DNA of 64,000 nt from Cylicocyclus nassatus (lineage: Eukaryota; Nematoda; Chromadorea; Rhabditida; Strongylidae): positions 23,960,653 through 24,024,652 of the forward strand of contig CATQJL010000001.1 in assembly GCA_958299035.1 (NCBI GenBank), written 5' to 3'. Each line of letters opens with the position of its first letter. Position 1 is the first letter of the stretch. Of the stretch, positions 53,237 through 64,000 are shown one piece after another. A program made the translations under genes and the position numbers. The notes under the pieces are model-generated. The model saw nothing but the letters and a program-made list of their open reading frames with translations. It made no database searches and had not been told where the DNA came from.

Positions 53237-53429
53237 TTTATAGCATAAAGGTATCGCTTACTGCTATTTATGATGACAGTAAAGATTCAAAAAAACTGAG
53301 TAGCTTTTCTTCGTCTTAACTAATTTCAAACGAATTTTTACAAGGTCAAGCTAAGCTACATGGCTAAGCATTCACAACTCAAAGCCAAGTTAAATGTAAT
53401 TCAAAGATCATAACTGATGTAAGTGGTGT

Positions 53430-55660
53430 TCGCCTATGACTACTGCATTGGTACTTCATAGAGGCGAGGCAATGTGTGTGCTCAGAAGTAAAAAAAAATA
53501 CTACGAAAAAATATTGCTCAACTCAACTCTGCGTATTCCGCCTTACATTTACAGCTTACAGCATTATTTTTTAGACAGTATTCAAGTAGTTGAAATTCTG
53601 CGTAACTGGGCATTCCTTGGACATAGGAGTGGCTGCATACTATTTGCTAGCACTTTAGCGAAACTTGACGTTCCTGCTTTGCAATCACATAAAAATTATG
53701 TGAAGAATTCGTGATAAAAAAAACTTTCAACAGTTGTTTCCGTGAGGCATCCATTACACAGACGTTATACGGGTCATTCCATTTACGCTGTCGCAAATCG
53801 CAATAAGCAAACTATTCAAACAAAAAATTTTTGAAAGCAGCATCCAGGTAGAATATGTGCTCCTCCATTAGTACTTAGTTTGCACTTAGTTTTGCACTCT
53901 TTGCACTTCTGTAATCATGGCAACGAAAAGGCCTCGGAATGGAATGAAATGAAGAAGACGAAGGATATGATTACTACACTGGTACTCCAGTAGAGTCGAA
54001 GCAATGTGTGTGCTTAAACGTAAAGAACTAAAAAAATACCGTTCATCTCACTTTTGCGTATTCCGCGTTACAGTTAAACAAGCTTACAACGCTATTTTTC
54101 AAACAATAGTTCAAGTATTAGGTTGGTAAGAAAGTTTTCAGATATTTTCAGAAAAGATCTATTTTTCGAAACCTAACGCATAAGCATTAGGTATTGGTAC
54201 CATTCGATAGAGCAAAGCAAGCTCTACAAGAAGGTATGCAAAAATTCGTACCAGCTTCGACCCACCTTATTAGAAGAATGTTAGCATAGATAGTATACAG
54301 TATGGCCTGTTTCGCCTCTGCCCCTATACAGGTATCAAGAAGGGTAGACCACCACTTAAGTTTGCACCCAAAATTTGAGTCGTACGGAAATTCAAAAAAT
54401 CGCGAAAAAATTCATATCTTTGTTCAAACAAATCCTATGGATCTCCAACTCGCTTATAAAAATTGCGGATCACATCAGACACTCATGTGCACCGTTCCTC
54501 TAAATTTTCCTTATTTTAAAAATGAAAAGAAATTTTCACGTTTGTATAAAAACGAAGCTGTGCTGTTTCCACCCATGTGATTGAATAGTACAAGCCCTTA
54601 GAAGTATAATCGTAAAATTTTAGCTTTCTACAGGCCCTAGTTCCCGAAAATTACCAAATTGAGCGCTCCTCACTAGGGCGTTCCATGCTAAAATCAATAT
54701 TTTTCGAGTAGGGCTTACGGAAAGCCGAAAATTTACGGTTACACTTCAAAGGGCTTATACTATTCAATTACGTCGGTGGAAACAGCACAGCTTCGTTTTT
54801 AAACAAGCATGAAAAATTTTGTTTTCTCGATTTCCAGATGAGGAAAAATTACAGGAACGGTGCATATGAGTGTCTGATGTGGTGTGCAATTATTGTGAGC
54901 AAGTTGGAGATCCGTAGGATTTGTTTGAACAAAGATATGAATTTTTCACGATTTTTTGAATTTCAATATGACTCAGATTTTGGGTGCAAACTTACGGTGG
55001 GTCGAAGCTGGTGCGAACTTTTGCATACCATAGCTTGCTTTGCCCTATCGAATGGTACCTGTACCTGATGTACATGCGTTAGGTTTCAAGAAATAGCAGA
55101 TATTTTCTGAAAATGTCCGAGCTTTCTTACCAACCTAATAGTTGAATTCTGCGTAACAAAGCGGCATTCCTTGGACACGGGAATGGCTGCATACTATTTG
55201 TTAGCACTTTAGCGAAACTCGTCCTGCTTTGCAATCGCATAAAAATGATGTCAAGAAATTGTGAGAAAAAAACAGAGTTTCAACAGTTGCTGCCGTGAGG
55301 CGTTCATTATACAGACGTTATACGGGTCACCCCATTTAGCTGCTGTCGCGAATCGCAAAAAGCAAAGCGTCTAGGTAGAACTGTGCTCCCATACATTGAT
55401 ACCTAGTTTACAAGAAAGCTCTAAGAGTGGAACGTCTGCGTTATTCCGGTCCTTTAATTTGGCCTTTGGAGGAAAAAAATGGACCCTGAAACTCGCGAAA
55501 TGTTATCAAGCCACTTGTCCGCCCACCCAGATACTAAAAGTCTTCTGTGCCTTCGAGTAAAGCTCCAGAAAACGATCTTTTTTGAAGTTTTGCACTTTAT
55601 GTCTGTAACCAGGGTAACGAAAAAGCCTCAGAATGGAATGAAATGAAGAAGATGAAGATT
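53430..55660. repeat. Tandem duplication of a roughly 0.54-kb unit, second unit split by a MITE
   Basis: 53,440-53,960 and 53,975-54,117 plus 55,141-55,660 align (GCAATGTGTGTGCT; GGCTGCATACTATTTG; CAGACGTTATACGGGTCA; GGAATGGAATGAAATGAAGA). The unit shows no recognised protein. The short stretch 53,237-53,430 before it and 55,661-55,867 after it hold nothing I can name. Confidence 0.8.
54118..55138. mobile_element. Mariner-like MITE, 1,021 bp
   Basis: The ends are TTAGGTTGGTAAGAAAGTTT and, at the right, the inverse (GCTTTCTTACCAACCTAA), flanked by TA. The first tandem unit keeps the empty site TTCAAGTAGTTGAAATTCTG at 53,580, so the insertion and its TA duplication are certain. It is palindromic inward (ATTTTTCACGATTTTTTGAA at 54,940 against the stretch at 54,395). 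No transposase. Confidence 0.92.
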
Positions 55661-55867
55661 TGGAGGCCGTCTTAAAAATAACAACAGTGCTTAAATGTGC
55701 TTTCCTGACAAATGTGCCAATAATCATGCTAAATGCTTGCATCTACATTCAAAACAGGAAAAGAAAGGAAAGAGAAAGCAATATGAAAACTGAGCGAAGT
55801 GTCATTCGGAGGCTACTAATCTGCTCAGTAAATCAGCGTTATCTTATCTTATGGGCTGAGACAATCT

Positions 55868-55892
55868 ATATATATATATATATATATATATA
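55868..55892. repeat. TA microsatellite
   Basis: About 24 bases of alternating TA lie directly before a TA-targeting MITE. Confidence 0.9.
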
Positions 55893-56576
55893 CAGGGTAT
55901 CCCAAAAGTAAGTACACAATTTTCAATCGTCAGTATTTCTCTCCTCAATGGGTCTCTTTTGACCAGTTATGCACCATTCTGTAGAAGAGGCTTTAACTTA
56001 GGTATACGGTATTGATCGAACCACCTATCGCTCTTTGTTACTGTAGAATTACGATAAGAACTTCCAACATGCGACCATTGTGAAATATGCCATCTGACAA
56101 CTTTTTCAAAACATTTGAAAAATTGCGAAGTAAGGTTTTCGCGCACACTGATTCCACTACACAACTTTCCACGAGTCTACGAGTGTTTTCAGCTTTTTTG
56201 ACGGTGTAGACACATTTTTGACAAATTTTGGGATTTTGGTAATTATGGTCTACCTGGGATAACTTTGGAAAGAAGCATCACAGTAAACTGGAAATTTCAT
56301 ATTTGAAATCAGTGGATTACATTACCATAGTATAAGAGTTTTGGTTTGTTTGCTTTTGTTCCGAGGAAATAATATGGCTTTCAATGGCCTAAAATCCTTG
56401 TCAAAGTCCCTACAGTAATCCTACAGTAATGAAGAGTGATCGGTAATTCGCTCGATACTGTAAATCTAAGTTGAAGTTCCTTCTCTGCAGAATGTTAATT
56501 GAATGGCGGAAAAAGACACAATGGGAAGAGAGATATTAACGATTGAAAAGTGTGTACTTACTTTTGCGACACCCTG
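55893..56576. mobile_element. CAGGG-type Tc1/mariner-like MITE, 684 bp
   Basis: CAGGGTATCCCAAAAGTAAG...CTTACTTTTGCGACACCCTG between TA dinucleotides. It is closest to 9,438-10,112 (shared GAAATATGCC.TCTGAC and CTGGGATAACTTTG-like words). The right TA runs straight into the next MITE. Confidence 0.9.
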
Positions 56577-56582
56577 TATATA

Positions 56583-57291
56583 TTAGGTGGGTGCAAAAGT
56601 TCTGTCGTTTCATTTTCAAAAATTTGTAACTTCGCCAGATTTCAACGGATTTGCTTGCTTGTAATTTTATTAGAAAGATTAGGTCTTCCGCTTTCAACAG
56701 CTGTTTTGTAGAGCTTCTGTTTCACACTGATTGCCGAGATAAAAATGGAAAACTAAGACCATGTCAACTTTGACCATTTAAGTTAGGTCACCAAAAATCT
56801 GGAATGCTGCAGAAAAATTTGAAATCGTCAGTACATATGTTTTTTGGCCTACTCTTTACAATTGTGAAGAGATTGTGCTATTTGGACGTCTCTGTGAGAA
56901 GTTATGATTTTCGCGAAAATTCACAAATTAATTGATTTCGGCGTTTTCCATGGTAAACTCGATATTCATAACTTCTCATGGAGACGTTCAAACAGCACAA
57001 ACTCTTCACATTTGCAAAGAGTAAACCAAAAAACATATGTACTGACGATTTCAGATTTTTCTGCAGCATTCCAGATTTTTGGTGACCTAACTTAAAATGG
57101 TCAAAGTTTACATGGTCTTAGTTTTCCATTTTTATCTCGGCACTCAGTGTGAAACAGAAGCTCCACAAAACAGCGATTGAAAGCGGAAGACATAATCTTT
57201 CTAACAAAATTACAAGCAAGCAAATCCGTTGAAATCTGGCAAAGTTACAAATTTTTGAAAATGAAACGACAGAACTTTTGCACCCACCTAA
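56583..57291. mobile_element. Mariner MITE (TTAGGTGGGTGCAAAAG ends), 709 bp
   Basis: The ends TTAGGTGGGTGCAAAAGTTC and exact inverse, with TA on both sides, are the classical mariner terminus style. The arms pair across the element (GTACATATGTTTTTTGGCCT at 56,831 against the stretch near 57,030). No transposase. Confidence 0.9.
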
Positions 57292-57319
57292 TATATACAA
57301 GTATATATAGTTATATATA

Positions 57320-58339
57320 TTAGATCGTCCCGAAAGTATTTTCGCTTTTTTCAAACGGTTGCCACAATCGATGGAACAAACCTTTCTAAGAGATCTTGGT
57401 AGCGTTCGATGCAGAATTTCATTCTCTTTCTAGCGATTGCAAAACTGTTGCAAAACAATTAATCAGCTTTCAGAAAATAACCAAAATCTGTGACCCATGC
57501 TTTTTGAGATGGTCAAGTTTCACGATTTTTTAAAACTTTCATATCAATCCTCAGAAGGAGTTCAAGTAGCGATTCGATAGAGTAAACCTCGTAAAATGCA
57601 GCACTTCTTTTTTCTCTTTCTCGTAGCTCGCCGTAATTTTTTAAAAGATTTTTAACAAAGCCATCGGATTTTGGCAGTCCCACCTCAGCAACAATCGCAT
57701 CAAACATCAGTAGTTACTCGGAATTTCAAGCTTTCAAGATGGTTTTTGACTTAATATTGGTTTTACAATGCAAGTGAGAGTTTACGGGTTCGAAATATCA
57801 AATTTGTAGCTTTCCGGGTACAGCCTGGGGGCTCCCTAAAAAATGAATTGTGGTGATTTTATCCCCGAAAACTAAACGAATCGGAAACAAAAAACACCCA
57901 TTAGAAAGAGGAGAAGATGCTGCATCAAACAGCACCCGAGCTGCTCTTTCTTTGATGTTCTACAAGGATTTAGCTGTCCAAGTGTGGAAATCGGTAGCAT
58001 CAGTTGAAATTCTATTAAAAATGTATGACAAGCTATGGAAAAGAGAAAGAAGTTGCACTGTATTCTATGAGGTTTACTCTGTCGAATCGTTACTTGAACT
58101 TCTTCTGAGGATTGATATGAAAGTTTCAAAAATTCGTGAAACATGACCATCTCAAAAAGCATGGGTCGCAGACTTTGGTTATTTTCTGAAAGCTTATTGA
58201 CTGTTGTGCAACAGTTTTATAAACATTAGAGACAGAATGAAATTCTGCATCGAACGCTACCAAGATCTCTTAGAAGGGTTTGTTCCATCGATTGTGGCAA
58301 CCGTTTGAAAAAAGCGAAAATACTTTCGGGACGACCTAA
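57320..58339. mobile_element. Mariner-like MITE (CGTCCCGAAAG ends), 1,020 bp
   Basis: TTAGATCGTCCCGAAAGTAT and the inverse of TTAGGTCGTCCCGAAAGTAT are flanked by TA. The arms pair to near the centre, so two opposite-strand ORFs (57,513-57,707 and 57,850-58,146) share the word ESLLELLLRIDMKV. These are arm translations, not genes. Related ends occur at 16,564 and 19,642. Confidence 0.88.
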
Positions 58340-58355
58340 TATAACTAGTTATATA

Positions 58356-59034
58356 CAGGGTGTCCGTAAAGTATGTATACACTGTTTGATCGCCAATATC
58401 TTTCTTCCCAACGAGTCTTTTGCCTTGCTTCAGGTACCGTTTTGTAGAGCAGGCTTCAACTTAGATTTGCAATATGGAGCAATTCACCGATCGCTCTTCA
58501 TTACTGTAGGATTACGGTAGAAACTTGAAACATATGGTGTCAATATGGAAAAATGCTGCTGTCTCAAAATTTTTCAAAAAAATGTGAAAACTTGTGTAAC
58601 AGGGTTTTAATGGACGCTGAGTTCAATAGTCAACTACTCGCAAGATTGCGAAGCTTTCTAAACGGTGTAAGCGCACTTTTTAGGAACATTGAAAAAATGG
58701 CCGCTACCTCTTACCCGGCATAACTCTTCAATGAAGCATCATAACAAGTTGGAAACTTTACGGTTAGAATCAACAACTCAATTAGCCTAGTGTAAAAGCT
58801 TTTAGGCTGTTTTGTTTTCTTTGTGAGACAAAATATGGCCTTTCATGGCTCAAAACCCTCTTCGAAGTTTCTACCGTAATCCTACAGTAATGAAGAGAGA
58901 TGGGTGATTCGTTTTATACCGCAAATCTAACTTGAAGCCAGCTCTACAAAATGGTACCTAAGCAAGGCAAAAGACTTCTTGGGAAGAGACATATTTACGA
59001 TCAAACAGTGTATACATACTTTACGTACATCCCG
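58356..59034. mobile_element. CAGGG-type Tc1/mariner-like MITE, 679 bp
   Basis: CAGGGTGTCCGTAAAGTATG and the inverse ending ACATCCCG, with TA at 58,354-58,355 and 59,035-59,036. Same subfamily as 36,864-37,540. Confidence 0.9.
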
Positions 59035-59036
59035 TA

Positions 59037-59231
59037 TATTAGTTATATATAGTTATATGTATAACTAGATATATATAACTATATATAGCTATATATATAA
59101 CTATATATAGTTATATATATAACTAGTTATATATATAACTATATATATAACTATATATAGTTATATATATAACTAGTTATATATATAACTATATATTGTT
59201 ATATATATAACTACCCGTAGTTATATATATA
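59037..59231. repeat. TA-rich minisatellite (ATATATAACTA units)
   Basis: About 195 bases of TTATATATATAACTAGTTATA-like units between a MITE and a fold-back element. A remnant of the same unit sits at 58,342-58,355, suggesting the MITE landed inside it. Confidence 0.9.
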
Positions 59232-60300
59232 ACTAGCTGGCTTACCCGGCTCCGCCGTATCCGGACCAAACTTGGCACACATACACTTCGGGCCCCGGCG
59301 GGTGTCACAGTCCACTTTTCGTTATCGATCGATGTCGATTTTACCGATTTTTATCGATTTTTTGGCAGAGTTCACCTACAGGGCTAGGAGTTGGCACAGG
59401 GGGGAAGTGAGCATGGGGATTCCGAATACAATATTAGTTTTCAGAATTATCGATTGCTTTTATTGATTTTATCGATTTTTTGGCAGAGTTCACCTACAGG
59501 GCTAGGAGTTGGCACAGAGGAGGAAGTGAGCATGGGGATTCCGAATACAATATTAGTTTTCAGAATCGTCCATTACTTTTATCGATTTTATCGATTTTTT
59601 TGCAAAGTTTGACCTGCGGGGCTGGGAGTTTGCACAGAGGGTAATCGAGCATGCAGATTACGAATACAATATTAGTTTTCAAGATCGTCCATTACTTTTA
59701 TCGATTTTATCGATTTTTTGAAAATTTGAGCTAGGGGGCTGGAATTTGGCACAGGGGTGTTCGAGCATGCTGATCACCCCCCTTGGGGATGATCAGCATG
59801 CTCGATTACCCCCCTGTGCCAACTCCCAGCCCCCTAGCTCAAACTTTGCAAAAAAATCGATAAAATCGATAAAAGTAATCGATAATCCTGAAAACCAATA
59901 TTGTATTCGGAATCCCCATGCTCGATTACCCCCCTGTGCGAACTCCCAGCCCCGTAGCTCAAACTTTGCAAAAAAATCGATAAAATCGATAAAAGTAACC
60001 GATAATCCTGAAAACCAATATTGTATTCGGAATCCCCATGCTCGATTACCCCCCTGTGCCAACTCCCAGCCCCGTAGGTGAACTCAGCAAAAAAATCGAT
60101 AAAAATCGATAAAATCGATATCGATCGATGACGAAAAGTAGCCTATGACACCCGCCGTGGCCCGTAGTGTATGTGTGCCAAGTTTGGTCCATCGGTTCAG
60201 AAATGGAATTTTCTATTCGGAACATACGTACACACAGACAGACAGACATACAGACAGACAGACATACATACAAACAGACATTCAGCTTTATATATAAGAT
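59232..60300. repeat. Fold-back minisatellite element, copy 3
   Basis: Near-identical to 16,859-18,056: same ACTAGCTGGCTTACCCGGCT start, same inverted unit block, centre near 59,781, same GACA tail and TTTATATATAAGAT end. The right block has three 120-bp units instead of four. Confidence 0.9.
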
Positions 60301-61049
60301 TCAAACTTTGTAGGTGTGTTCGTTTATTTGTTCGTTCGCTATAAAAACGCCCGTCAATGAACGTCCGACCCAGCTGAAACTTTGCAAACATAAAGCTTCT
60401 GCATGACGAAGGCGCAATGGCGATATTAGCTGAGTGTGCGCGAACGCGACGCGCGCGTATCCTCACCGCTGTAGATCCCGCACCTCATGCGCTCTGCGGC
60501 TAATAAATCCGCGTTTGCGCCCGAAGATATTGCGCCTTCGTCATGCAGCAGCCTATATGTATTCGACTCCAGAGGTGGTTTAGCGCTACTTTTTGCTGCG
60601 ATTCGTTGAGCCAGCTGTTAATTAAACCAACGCAGCACGACGATGTTTCCAGAATTAAGCGTGCCTTTCCATACTGCATTTAAAGTGTTTGCGAGACATT
60701 ATGACTTCAAAGATGTGTTGGTGGGTGATTATATATTCATGTCTGAAACTTAGCATCTGGTATGCAAATATCAAAAGCTAGAGCTGCCATTTCCATATCA
60801 AGCTCTAGCATTTGATATGGAAATACTATCAAGCTCTGACTTCATTCGAATGATTTATTCATGTTTGAATGCTTCGTTGATTTGCATAATGCTGTTATTT
60901 CCGAATCCACGTTTCATGGCAACATCCGATCATATAAATCGTGCATTCAAAAGCATTTCTTGGAGCTTTGTTTGGGTGAGTTTCCCTCTTTTCAGGGCAG
61001 CTTTTGGTTGTCTCGAACGACAGCCTTTCCTATATGCTTTACATGAATA
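60301..61049. other. Unassigned stretch with one 19-bp inverted pair
   Basis: TGCATGACGAAGGCGCAAT at 60,400-60,418 and its exact inverse at 60,529-60,547 form a hairpin with a 110-base, CG-rich loop. Otherwise no gene or element is visible; an ATTTGATATGGAAAT / ATTTCCATATCA-type inverted word lies near 60,790-60,825. Confidence 0.5.
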
Positions 61050-61999
61050 CTAGGTTGTAACAAAATTAATGCAGGTTTTGAATTCCAACCGCAATGATTC
61101 ATACACTTCTCATTTCCAATTAGGCTGCAAAGTACCATTCGATAGAGCAAAGCAAGCTCTACAAGACCGCTCTCTTGCTTTTGCAACATTTCGCATCCAT
61201 CTAGAGTTTCGAGCCAAAAACTAAAAAGATTCAACTGTCCGAAAAATTGAAAAAAATCATAACTTAGTTCATAGAAAACCTACAAAAATTCTAACTTGCT
61301 CGCATAAACACTATTCACATAAGATATCTATACACGCCTTAGCCGTATTTTTTTCTCTGTTAGAAATCAAGTAAACGGAAATTTTCGTGCATTTGCCAAA
61401 GTGTTGCTGTGCCGTTCCCACATAAGTAGTTGTTTACTACAAATCTGTAGAAGTACAAACGTAAATTTTCAGCTTCCTACAAGCTTTAGTTCTCAAGAAA
61501 TTTGAATTTTAGCTTGGACCATATGACTAGCGAAAACTGTATTCGATATTTTTCGAAAACTAAAGCTTGTAGAGAGTGAAAATTCACGTTTATACTTTTA
61601 CAAGCTTGTAGTATACAATTACTTATGTGGGAACGGCACAGCATCACTTTGGCAAACGCACGAAAATTTCCGTTTTCTTGATTTCTAACAGAGAAAATAA
61701 TACGGCAAAGGCGTGCATAGATATCTTATGTGAATAGTGTTTACGTGAGCAAGTTAGAATTTTTGTAGGTTTTTTATGAACTGAGTTACGATTTTTCTCA
61801 ATTTTTCGGACAATTGAATCTTTTTAGTTTTTGGCTCGAAACTCGTGGTGGATCAGAGTTGTTGCTAAAGCAAGACTGCTTACCTTGTAGAGCTTGCTTT
61901 GCTTTATCGAATGTTACTTTGCAACTTAGTTAGAAATGAGAAATGTATGACTTATTGCGTTTGAAATTCAAAACCTGCATCAATTTTGTTACAACCTAA
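61050..61999. mobile_element. Mariner-like MITE, about 950 bp
   Basis: CTAGGTTGTAACAAAATTAA at the left and the inverse ...TTTTGTTACAACCTAA at the right. Pairing continues inward (CATTCGATAGAGCAAAGCAA at 61,137 against the stretch near 61,895; CATAAGATATCTATACACGC at 61,318 against about 61,725). The stretch 62,000-62,160 after it holds nothing I can name. Confidence 0.8.
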
Positions 62000-62176
62000 T
62001 ATTTCCATCGCTCGTGATGAAAAAAAAGTTTTTGAGCTGACAGAAGAAGTGGTAATAAACCCGTCTGTGGTAAGCTTGCGGTTTTTGATGGCAAACTATT
62101 GCTTAAACATCACGTAAAAGAATCATAACACGTGGTTTTGTGTGCGTACTTCCAAGATGTTTTACTGGGGCAGAGT

Positions 62177-62231
62177 TGGCCGAGAGGTTAGAGCCCTTGA
62201 CTACGGCGAGGAAGGTCACAGGTTCGGTTCC
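62177..62231 (+). promoter_or_regulatory. tRNA-like pol III boxes A and B upstream of RTE LINE
   Basis: TGGCCGAGAGG (62,177-62,187) fits box A of Ser/Leu-type tRNAs. GGTTCGGTTCC (62,221-62,231) fits box B at all but one base, with normal spacing. The T stem and acceptor ends do not pair, so this is not a functional tRNA. It could be the head of a tRNA-derived SINE or a tRNA-like 5' end of the LINE. Confidence 0.5.
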
Positions 62232-62439
62232 ACAGCGGGCCTAATTTCTTTGGCAAAGCTCTGCCCACGAAATCCAGCGTCAGGCTGCTCACCCAATGGA
62301 AGCAAGCGACAAGCCGGCTGAAGAAGAAATCCGTCGCATCAAAATGGTCTTTTAATGTCTCATCAAGAATTTCGATTACAAGCTAGGGCGTCCCCCGGAG
62401 GGGGACGTGCATTTGAGCCCGACAAATGCGAACAGTAAG
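62232..62439 (+). other. Probable 5' untranslated region of RTE LINE
   Basis: Between the pol III boxes and the endonuclease frame. It contains a small GC hairpin (GTCCCCCGGAGGGGGAC at 62,390-62,406). No ORF. Confidence 0.45.
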
Positions 62440-64000
62440 TGAGGGTTACCGTCCCAACAAGATGAGCGGGGACGGCCAAAAAAGCTAGTTCATCATCATC
62501 ACGAGTACAAACGACGAAACAAGTTATCAGATACGCTTCGAGTAGTTACCATCAACGTAGGATCCCTCACAGGGAGACATCGAGAGCCTGCGGATCTTCT
62601 CAGAAGACGTAGAGTGGACATCGCCTGCATCCAGGAGACCAGATGGAAAGGTGAAAAGTCGCGCGATCTAGGAGATGGCTTCAAGCTTCTGTATAAAGGC
62701 ACAAGTAACAGCAGAAACGGTGTAATAGTCGTCTCAGAAAGGTTGAAAGATGGGATCACAGGCGTGGATTGAGTAAGCGACCGACTCATGAGCATCAATC
62801 TAGCTGTTGGAATGAAGATTCTGCGAGTAGTCACTGCCTACGCACCTCAAGCAGGTTGCACTGATGAGGAGAAAGACGGATTCTGGCAAGAACTCGACGA
62901 CTACGTCAGATCGGTACCTTCAGAAGAGAGTTGCTAATTGGAGCAGATCTAAACGGCCACGTAGGAGAACAACGACGTGGGGCAAGTAAATGTCACGGCA
63001 ATCACGGATATGGGATTCGCAACGTCGAAGAGCGCATTCTGGAGTTCGCTGCTGCCCATAAATTAGCGTTGGCAAACACATACTTCATCAAGAAGGACAA
63101 CTATCTCGTCACGTATGCCAGCGGAAAGTGGAAATCGCAAATAGACTTCTGGGTTGTACGGGCAAAGAGAGCTCAAATACGTAAAGAACAGCAAAGTTAT
63201 CCCCAGTGAAGAAGTGCGTACCACAACACCGGCCGCTGATTCCGGATCTAAATATCCCAGTCAAGAGTCGAAGAAAGCCAACAGTGGAGCACAGAATTCG
63301 CATAAAGTGGTGGAAGCTTAAAGACAACGCTCAAGCGAAAGCAGCTATGGAGTCAGCTCTACCAGAATTGGAAGATGAACCAGAGCGATCCTGGGCGAAG
63401 CTGAAGAACAGCGTTCATCTGATGGCAGGGAATCTACTAGGATGTACGAAACCAGGAAAGCCAAGACTAGATAAGGAAACTTGGTGGTGGAACGAGACCG
63501 TCCAATCCGTGATCAAGAGGAAGAAGTTGGCGTACAAGCTGTGGCAGAAAACAAGATGAGAAGACGATCATCAGAATTACTTAGCAGCGAAGCGTGAAGC
63601 AAAGAAGAAAGTTAAAGAAGCTAAAGAAGCATATGTGGCGGAGCTGTACAGAAGACTTCATACTCGTGAAGGAGAGCGGGAGATCTATCGGATCGCAAGA
63701 AGAAGAACAGACGCTACAAAAGACATGGAGCACTTCTACAACATCAAAGACAATCAGGGAAAAATGCTGAGAACGCCACAAGAGATAAACGAGAGATGGA
63801 GAACACACTTCGCAGAGATGGCATCCACGACCCACGAATACGCGTCGACGACGACTGCAGCCGACTTTGTACATGGACCAGACCAGGTACCAGCAATCAC
63901 GGAAGAGGAAGTCCGCATCGCCATAATGAAGACCATGAACGGCAAGGCGACGGCTCCAGATGACGTCTCCAACGAGTTGTGGAAGGAGTGTGGACAGGCC
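62440..64000 (+). pseudogene. RTE-type LINE: endonuclease and start of RT, runs off window
   Basis: The AP-endonuclease domain is read first. RVVTINVGSLTGR and DIACIQETRWKG (62,539-62,655) carry the catalytic Glu, then DRLMSINLAV and VVTAYAPQAGC follow to 62,938. The frame then changes to LLIGADLNGHVGEQ (62,931-63,209), with NTYFIKKDNYLVTYASGKWK and the SQIDFW motif. It changes again to 63,206 up to the window end: RIKWWKLKDN, NYLAAKREAKKKVKEAK, MEHFYNIKDNQGKML, and the RT entry sequence MNGKATAPDDVSNELWKE. Breaks: TGA at 62,770-62,772, a frame change near 62,932, another near 63,205, and TGA at 63,557-63,559. The last frame is open from 63,560 to 64,000. The RT core lies beyond the window. 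Confidence 0.9.

Noticed and set aside
57513..58146. Two related ORFs on opposite strands (shared ESLLELLLRIDMKV) as a gene pair
   Set aside because: They lie on the two arms of one palindromic MITE, so relatedness is structural.
62171..62250. Functional tRNA-Ser/Leu gene
   Set aside because: Boxes A and B are good, but the T and acceptor stems do not pair.

Overview
The window looks like repeat-rich intergenic DNA from an animal, most likely a nematode. The evidence is the class of its mobile elements: a BEL/Pao retroelement with a phlebovirus-type envelope (the class known from nematode elements such as Tas and Cer7), RTE-type LINEs, many mariner-like MITEs, and the CTACAGTAATCCTACAG style of AT-rich repeat. 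There is no bacterial operon structure. I found no intact host protein gene, no rRNA gene and no convincing functional tRNA gene. Species cannot be named from the sequence.

Layout. 1-4,720 holds two members (A, B) of a long-inverted-repeat family whose arms pair along almost their whole length. 4,725-6,430 is a decayed CR1/Jockey-like LINE. 6,600-11,620 is a large non-coding repeat (called X here) carrying two inserted MITEs. 11,620-15,440 is mostly featureless except for a SINE-like promoter and a piggyBac-like non-autonomous element. 15,445-23,495 is one RTE-type LINE fragment on the minus strand, split by a 6.6-kb nest: a directly repeated 0.49-kb unit R, a mariner-like element that itself carries a fold-back minisatellite, and a 3.5-kb terminal-inverted-repeat element (called E here) with a broken unrecognised gene. 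23,560-39,930 repeats the A-spacer-B arrangement as copies C and D. Copy C is split by a complete 10.1-kb BEL/Pao element at 24,988-35,136, and copy D carries three smaller insertions. 39,940-43,090 and 45,415-45,620 are second copies of X. 43,091-48,971 is mostly unassigned. 48,972-53,236 is a fold-back element with about 15 units of a 120-bp minisatellite. 53,430-55,660 is a tandem duplication interrupted by a MITE. 55,890-60,300 is a head-to-tail stack of four MITEs and a fold-back element in TA-rich DNA. 62,177-64,000 is an RTE LINE on the plus strand that runs off the window, preceded by tRNA-like pol III promoter boxes.

The most gene-like content is the BEL/Pao element on the minus strand: LTR, tRNA-Gly primer site, gag-protease-RT, RNase H, integrase, a two-glycoprotein envelope, an extra CCHC/coiled-coil ORF, polypurine tract, LTR, with a 4-bp AGTT target duplication. 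The two LTRs differ at only two positions that I could find, yet the coding region carries four frame breaks and stops, so this copy is young but defective unless the breaks are assembly errors. Several insertions can be proved inside the window because a paralogous empty site is also present (BEL, mariner in R, CAGGG MITE in D, MITE at 54,118).
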